Origin: Gluconacetobacter azotocaptans
GTDB lineage: Bacteria; Pseudomonadota; Alphaproteobacteria; Acetobacterales; Acetobacteraceae
DNA length: 64,000 nucleotides
Assembly (NCBI RefSeq): GCF_014174355.1
Contig: NZ_JABEQF010000011.1
Coordinates: 1 to 64,000 of the forward strand
Direction of reading: 5' to 3'
Shown piece after piece: positions 60,625 to 64,000 of this stretch; the first letter of the stretch is position 1; every line of letters begins with the position of its first letter. The translations under genes and the position numbers were made by a program. Below the pieces are notes generated by a model. That model was not told the origin of the DNA and did not search any database. It worked only from the letters and a program-made list of their open reading frames with translations.

Positions 60625-61701
60625 ATGAGTCACTTTCCTTATCCGCTTTTCCTGTTGCCATTGGTATTCGTTTTGGGGGGATGCGATCAGATCGGGCCCA
60701 CCCGGCTTGATCGGGATCAGAGCGACTACTCTCGTGCATTGACCAGTTCGGGCAAGCAGCAGACGCTGCTGAACGTCGTGCGCCTGCGCTATGCCGACAC
60801 GCCGGGCTTTCTCGACACCACGCAATTGATCTCGGGCTATCAGCTTCAGCGCAACATCTCCGCCGGGATCGGGACCTATTCCCTGGCCAGCCGGCCCTAT
60901 GGCGGCGTGGGCGTCCAGCTTCAGGAAAGCCCCACCTTCACCTTCCAGCCGGTCACGGGCGATGCCTATGCGCAGAGCTTCCTGCGCCCTCTGCCGCCGG
61001 GCAACCTGCTGCCCCTGGCCATGGGCGGCCTGCCGATCGACGTTCTGTTCCGGCTTGCGGTGCAGTCGATCAACCTGATCAACAACGCGGGCGCGCTGGG
61101 CAGCGATGTCGGGCGCGGATCGCCGGTCTTTTTCGACCTGATCCATGATCTGCGGCTGTTGCAGGTGGCCGGCCTGCTGGGCATTCAACTGGAGCGCGGC
61201 CCGGACGCGACCGGCAAGGACCCCACGGCCGATCGCGTCTTTCTGTCGATCGCCTCGACGGACGACCCGGCCATGGCGCCGGTGGTCCATGAAGTGCGCC
61301 ACATTCTGGGCATGGCCCAGAACGACGAACGTGTGGAAGTCGTCTATGGCGGCGGGCGGCCGCGCCCGGGCCAGATCCGGCTGCTGACCCGCACGATACT
61401 CGGCGTTCTGGGGCAGATCGCCTATCAGATCGACGTGCCGCTGGAAGACATCACCTCGGGTCGCACACGCCCCCGGATCAGCCTGATCGGCCGGGAGACG
61501 AAGCCCATCGTCGTGATCCATGTCACCAAGGAGCGACCGCCGTCCGTCTTTTCGTGGACCACCTATAATCACAAATATTACTGGATCGCCGACGACGATT
61601 ACGACAGCAAGCTGGCCTTTACGATGCTGCAGATTCTTCTGGAACTGTCCAAGACCAGCAAGGGGCCCAGCACGATCGTGACCATCCCCGTCAGCGGATA
61701 G
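60625..61701 (+). CDS. Lipoprotein of unknown function
   Basis: 358 residues. The signal peptide ends in the lipobox VLGGC (Cys about residue 20). The mature protein begins GPTRLDRDQSDYSRALTSSGKQQTLLNVVRLRYADTPGFLDTTQLISGYQLQ, a pattern I recall from a widespread proteobacterial family of uncharacterised lipoproteins, and ends with WTTYNHKYYWIADDDYDSKLAFTMLQILLELSKTS. It is outer-membrane anchored by inference. It stands alone, 193 bp after the PAP2 gene. Confidence 0.72.
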   Translation: MSHFPYPLFLLPLVFVLGGCDQIGPTRLDRDQSDYSRALTSSGKQQTLLNVVRLRYADTPGFLDTTQLISGYQLQRNISAGIGTYSLASRPYGGVGVQLQESPTFTFQPVTGDAYAQSFLRPLPPGNLLPLAMGGLPIDVLFRLAVQSINLINNAGALGSDVGRGSPVFFDLIHDLRLLQVAGLLGIQLERGPDATGKDPTADRVFLSIASTDDPAMAPVVHEVRHILGMAQNDERVEVVYGGGRPRPGQIRLLTRTILGVLGQIAYQIDVPLEDITSGRTRPRISLIGRETKPIVVIHVTKERPPSVFSWTTYNHKYYWIADDDYDSKLAFTMLQILLELSKTSKGPSTIVTIPVSG

Positions 61702-61898
61702 ACGACCGTCCGTCGGGGGTATTCGGCGACGATCGGAAGTTCTCGGAACCTGGTGAACGGAATGTGCACCGCCCGGGCCGGTTTCCGGGGGGCCTCGCGC
61801 ATCCCCGGTCCTTGATGCGTGGTCGCGGCGATCCCACGATCTGCCGAGACGTCCCAACCGTCCCATCGGGACCACCACGCAGGAATGGAAAAAGCGTC

Positions 61899-62672
61899 AT
61901 GTCCGCATTCCATGGCCAGTTCGTCTGGTACGAACTCGCGACCCTCGATGCCCCGGCGGCATCCGCCTTCTACCGCGCCGTCATAGGCTGGAACATGAAG
62001 GATGCCGGGCTGCCCGACCGGGAATACACGATCCTCAGCGCCGGCGAGAGGCCCATCGGCGGCCTGATGGCGCTGTCCCAGGCCGATTGCACGGCCGGCG
62101 CGCAGCCGGGCTGGATCGGCTATGTCGCCGTTGACGACGTCGATGCCATCGCCGCACGCATCGCCGATGCCGGCGGCGCCATCCTGCGCCCGGCCGGCGA
62201 CATCCCCGGTGTCGGGCGCTTCGCGATCGTCGGCGACCCCCAGGGCGCCGTCTTCGCCCTGTTCGGGGCCGGCGACCGCGGGGCGATGCCGCCTGCGGCG
62301 CCCGGCACGCCCGGCACGGTGGGCTGGCACGAACTTCTGGCCCGGGACCGGCAATCGGCCTTCGCCTTCTACGCCGACCTGTTCGGCTGGGCCTTGGGCG
62401 AGGCCGTCGATATGGGCGAAATGGGCATTTATCAGATCTTCACGATCGGCGGCGAGCCGGCGGGCGGCATGATGACGCGGGCGGCGGCGATGCCCGCGCC
62501 GTTCTGGCTGTATTATGTCAATGTGGACGGCATCGATGCGGCCATCGGCCGGGTGCGCGAGGCTGGCGGCCGGGTGGCCAACGGCCCCCATCAGGTGCCG
62601 GACGGAAGCTGGATCGTGCAATGCCTCGATCCGCAGGACTGCATGTTCGCCCTTGTCGCGCCCACGCGGTGA
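61899..62672 (+). CDS. VOC-family protein with two domains (glyoxalase/CFP-30 type)
   Basis: 257 residues with two related halves: HGQFVWYELATLDAPAASAFYRAVIGWNMKD...YVAVDDVDAIAARIADAGGAIL and TVGWHELLARDRQSAFAFYADLFGWALGE...YVNVDGIDAAIGRVREAGGRVANGPH. Both have the betaalphabetabetabeta pattern of the vicinal oxygen chelate fold. Such proteins bind small ligands or metals; the reaction is not predictable. The ATG at 61899 is chosen because the first domain starts there. Confidence 0.85.
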   Translation: MSAFHGQFVWYELATLDAPAASAFYRAVIGWNMKDAGLPDREYTILSAGERPIGGLMALSQADCTAGAQPGWIGYVAVDDVDAIAARIADAGGAILRPAGDIPGVGRFAIVGDPQGAVFALFGAGDRGAMPPAAPGTPGTVGWHELLARDRQSAFAFYADLFGWALGEAVDMGEMGIYQIFTIGGEPAGGMMTRAAAMPAPFWLYYVNVDGIDAAIGRVREAGGRVANGPHQVPDGSWIVQCLDPQDCMFALVAPTR

Positions 62673-62685
62673 TCCTGGCGCCCGA

Positions 62686-63429
62686 TTACGGCTCGTTCCC
62701 CCGCCGGCGGCCCGGCTTGGCCCGGCGGCGGCGGGTGGCGAGCAGGTTCAGGCTCTCGACCATGATCGAAAACCCCATCGCCGTGTAGATGTAGCCGCGC
62801 GGCATATGAAAGCCGAACCCGTCCGCGACCAGGACCATGCCGATCAGCAGCAGGAAGGACAGGGCCAGCATCTTCACCGATGCGTTCCGTTCGATGAACG
62901 CGGTCAGCGGCCCCGACGCCACCAGCATCACGACGATGGCCACGACGATCGCCGCCACCATGATCCGGATGTCCTCGGCGATGCCCACCGCCGTGATCAC
63001 GCTGTCGATCGAAAACACCAGGTCGAACAGGGAAATCTGCACGACGGTCGAGGCGAAACCGGGATGGCCGCGCAGGGCCGCCGCATGATCGCCCTCGCCT
63101 TCCACGCGCAGGTGAATCTCGCGCGTGCCCTTGTACAGCAGGAAGCCGCCGCCGGCGATCAGGATGAAATCGCGCCACGAGAAACCGTGCCCCAGCACCG
63201 ACAGGACCGGCGCCGTCAGATGCACCATCCAGACGATGGACCACAGCAGCAGCAGCCGCGTGGCCAGTGCCAGCACCAGCCCCAGCCTGCGGGCGCTGGC
63301 CTGCCTGTCCGGGGGCAGGCGCCCGGCCTGCAGGGCGATGAAGACCAGATTATCCACGCCCAGCACGATTTCCAGCGCCGCCAGCGTCGCAAAGCTGGCC
63401 CACACGTCCGGATCGAGGAGCCACGCCAT
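62686..63429 (-). CDS. TerC-family membrane protein
   Basis: 247 residues with about seven membrane segments. The family patterns LEIVLGVDNLVFIAL and LFDLVFSIDSVITAVG place paired acidic residues in the membrane, as in TerC/YjbE metal-ion exporters (manganese in several species). The C-terminus is Arg-rich. It starts 2 bp after the stop of a 40-residue gene, suggesting coupling. It is convergent with the VOC gene, with 13 bp between the stops. Confidence 0.9.
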   Translation of the reverse strand: MAWLLDPDVWASFATLAALEIVLGVDNLVFIALQAGRLPPDRQASARRLGLVLALATRLLLLWSIVWMVHLTAPVLSVLGHGFSWRDFILIAGGGFLLYKGTREIHLRVEGEGDHAAALRGHPGFASTVVQISLFDLVFSIDSVITAVGIAEDIRIMVAAIVVAIVVMLVASGPLTAFIERNASVKMLALSFLLLIGMVLVADGFGFHMPRGYIYTAMGFSIMVESLNLLATRRRRAKPGRRRGNEP

Positions 63430-63431
63430 GG

Positions 63432-63554
63432 TCAGGCCGCACCAGCCGGATCGCGACCCCCGTTCCGGCGCGGCGGACGCCCGATCGGAAGTTCGACCCG
63501 GCCTTCCCGTTTACCGCTGTATTCCGGACTCTCGTCGAAATCCTGGCCGCCCAT
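63432..63554 (-). CDS. Small 40-residue protein upstream of terC
   Basis: ATG at 63554 with AAGGAG 8 nt upstream. Product MGGQDFDESPEYSGKREG followed by RVELPIGRPPRRNGGRDPAGAA, hydrophilic and without a membrane segment. Its TGA is 2 bp from the TerC ATG, so it probably aids TerC translation or is a small partner protein. Not recognised. A longer frame upstream to 63671 is unlikely. Confidence 0.55.
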   Translation of the reverse strand: MGGQDFDESPEYSGKREGRVELPIGRPPRRNGGRDPAGAA

Positions 63555-63795
63555 AACCCCGGCTCCTTGCCTCGCCCGTGGCGAGTCCCGTGCGAACGAC
63601 AAGGACATGAGGACGTGGCGCGGCGGCCGCAAGGTCAATGCATGCGAGGGCCAGGAAGACCGCCCGATCACGACTACCGATTATCGGTGCTGAGGGGGAC
63701 GGTCGCGGACGCGCCTGTCCAACCCGCGCCGTAACGTGGACAGCGATCGCGAAAGCCCCGCAAGGCACTGATTTTACTGATGAATTTTGGAGATC

Positions 63796-63881
63796 TGGTG
63801 GAGGGAGTTGGATTCGAACCAACGTAGGCGTACGCCAGCGGATTTACAGTCCGCCCCCTTTAGCCACTCGGGCATCCCTCC
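63796..63881 (-). tRNA. tRNA-Tyr (anticodon GTA)
   Basis: 86 nt on the minus strand including encoded CCA. Acceptor stem GGAGGGA/TCCCTCC, anticodon stem-loop GCGGA-CTGTAAA-TCCGC with anticodon GTA, a long variable arm (TGGCGTACGCCTACG region) as expected of class II tRNA-Tyr, and T-loop GTTCGAATCC. Confidence 0.95.
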
Positions 63882-63984
63882 GTGTGACAGGGTGGTTAGT
63901 TCCATCCGGACGGCGTGTCAATGCCCTTGTCCGCCTTCGCGCACGACGGCGTGACGGGCGGCGCGGTTCGGCCTATATCGGGCC

Positions 63985-64000
63985 ATGCGCAATCGCCCGC
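63985..64000 (+). CDS. Possible start of next gene (five codons)
   Basis: An ATG at 63985 opens MRNRP and runs off the window. A TATAT-like stretch lies just upstream. Too short to identify. Confidence 0.25.

Overview
The window is chromosomal DNA from an acetic acid bacterium of the Acetobacteraceae, almost certainly the genus Gluconacetobacter. The main evidence is a complete levansucrase/levanase pair (lsdA, lsdB) next to a type II secretion operon in the lsdG-O-E-F-H-I-J-L-M-N-D order known from G. diazotrophicus. High GC, an acetate transporter, a GMC oxidoreductase and a LuxI/LuxR pair agree with this. The LsdA catalytic and cysteine residues match the published G. diazotrophicus enzyme with a constant one-residue numbering offset, so a close relative or another strain is likely. 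Species is inference.

Layout. 1-3.1 kb: small exported proteins, an HTH protein and a glycosyltransferase. 3.1-6.1 kb: xseA and purD, divergent. 6.3-8.0 kb: an AT-rich DUF262/DUF1524 (GmrSD-like) defence-type gene. 8.6-22.8 kb: a long minus-strand array reading zinc-finger protein, polA, Sco-like protein, two oligopeptide-binding proteins, oppC, oppB, oppD, oppF, a DUF2946 protein and an OprC-type copper TonB receptor. 22.8-24.0 kb: a lipase-like lipoprotein and tRNA-Arg(CCG). 24.0-27.9 kb: a small mobile segment holding a truncated serine recombinase, a hicB relic, luxR-luxI with a lux box, small ORFs, a phage-type protein and an integrase tail. 28.0-35.8 kb: a foreign-looking ABC/HlyD/outer-membrane exporter divergent from a polyphosphate kinase 2. 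36.0-39.9 kb: a GMC oxidoreductase flanked by two paralogous lipoproteins of an unrecognised family, plus other small exported proteins. 39.9-51.1 kb: the type II secretion operon. 51.2-55.1 kb: a lytic transglycosylase, lsdB and lsdA. 55.7-64.0 kb: LysR/DODA-dioxygenase pair, YceI, acetate transporter, PAP2 phosphatase, lipoprotein, VOC protein, TerC with a 40-residue leader protein, and tRNA-Tyr.

How the genes work together. lsdA makes levan and fructooligosaccharides from sucrose outside the cell, lsdB degrades levan, and the lsd secretion operon exports LsdA. The 8.6-19.7 kb array pairs a peptide ABC importer with three copper-linked families (Sco, DUF2946, OprC), which suggests uptake of copper or a copper-peptide complex.

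Most unusual signals. (1) Two 161-162 nt intergenic elements at 3111-3271 and 12377-12538 share a core and hairpins, but their long closing stems differ in sequence while staying paired, as in a structured RNA or MITE family. (2) Five copies of a small double-hairpin repeat lie around them and next to lsdG. (3) The Sco-like protein has lost the usual copper ligands. (4) Two related lipoproteins of an unrecognised family flank the GMC oxidoreductase. No CRISPR array, rRNA or intact insertion sequence was seen.
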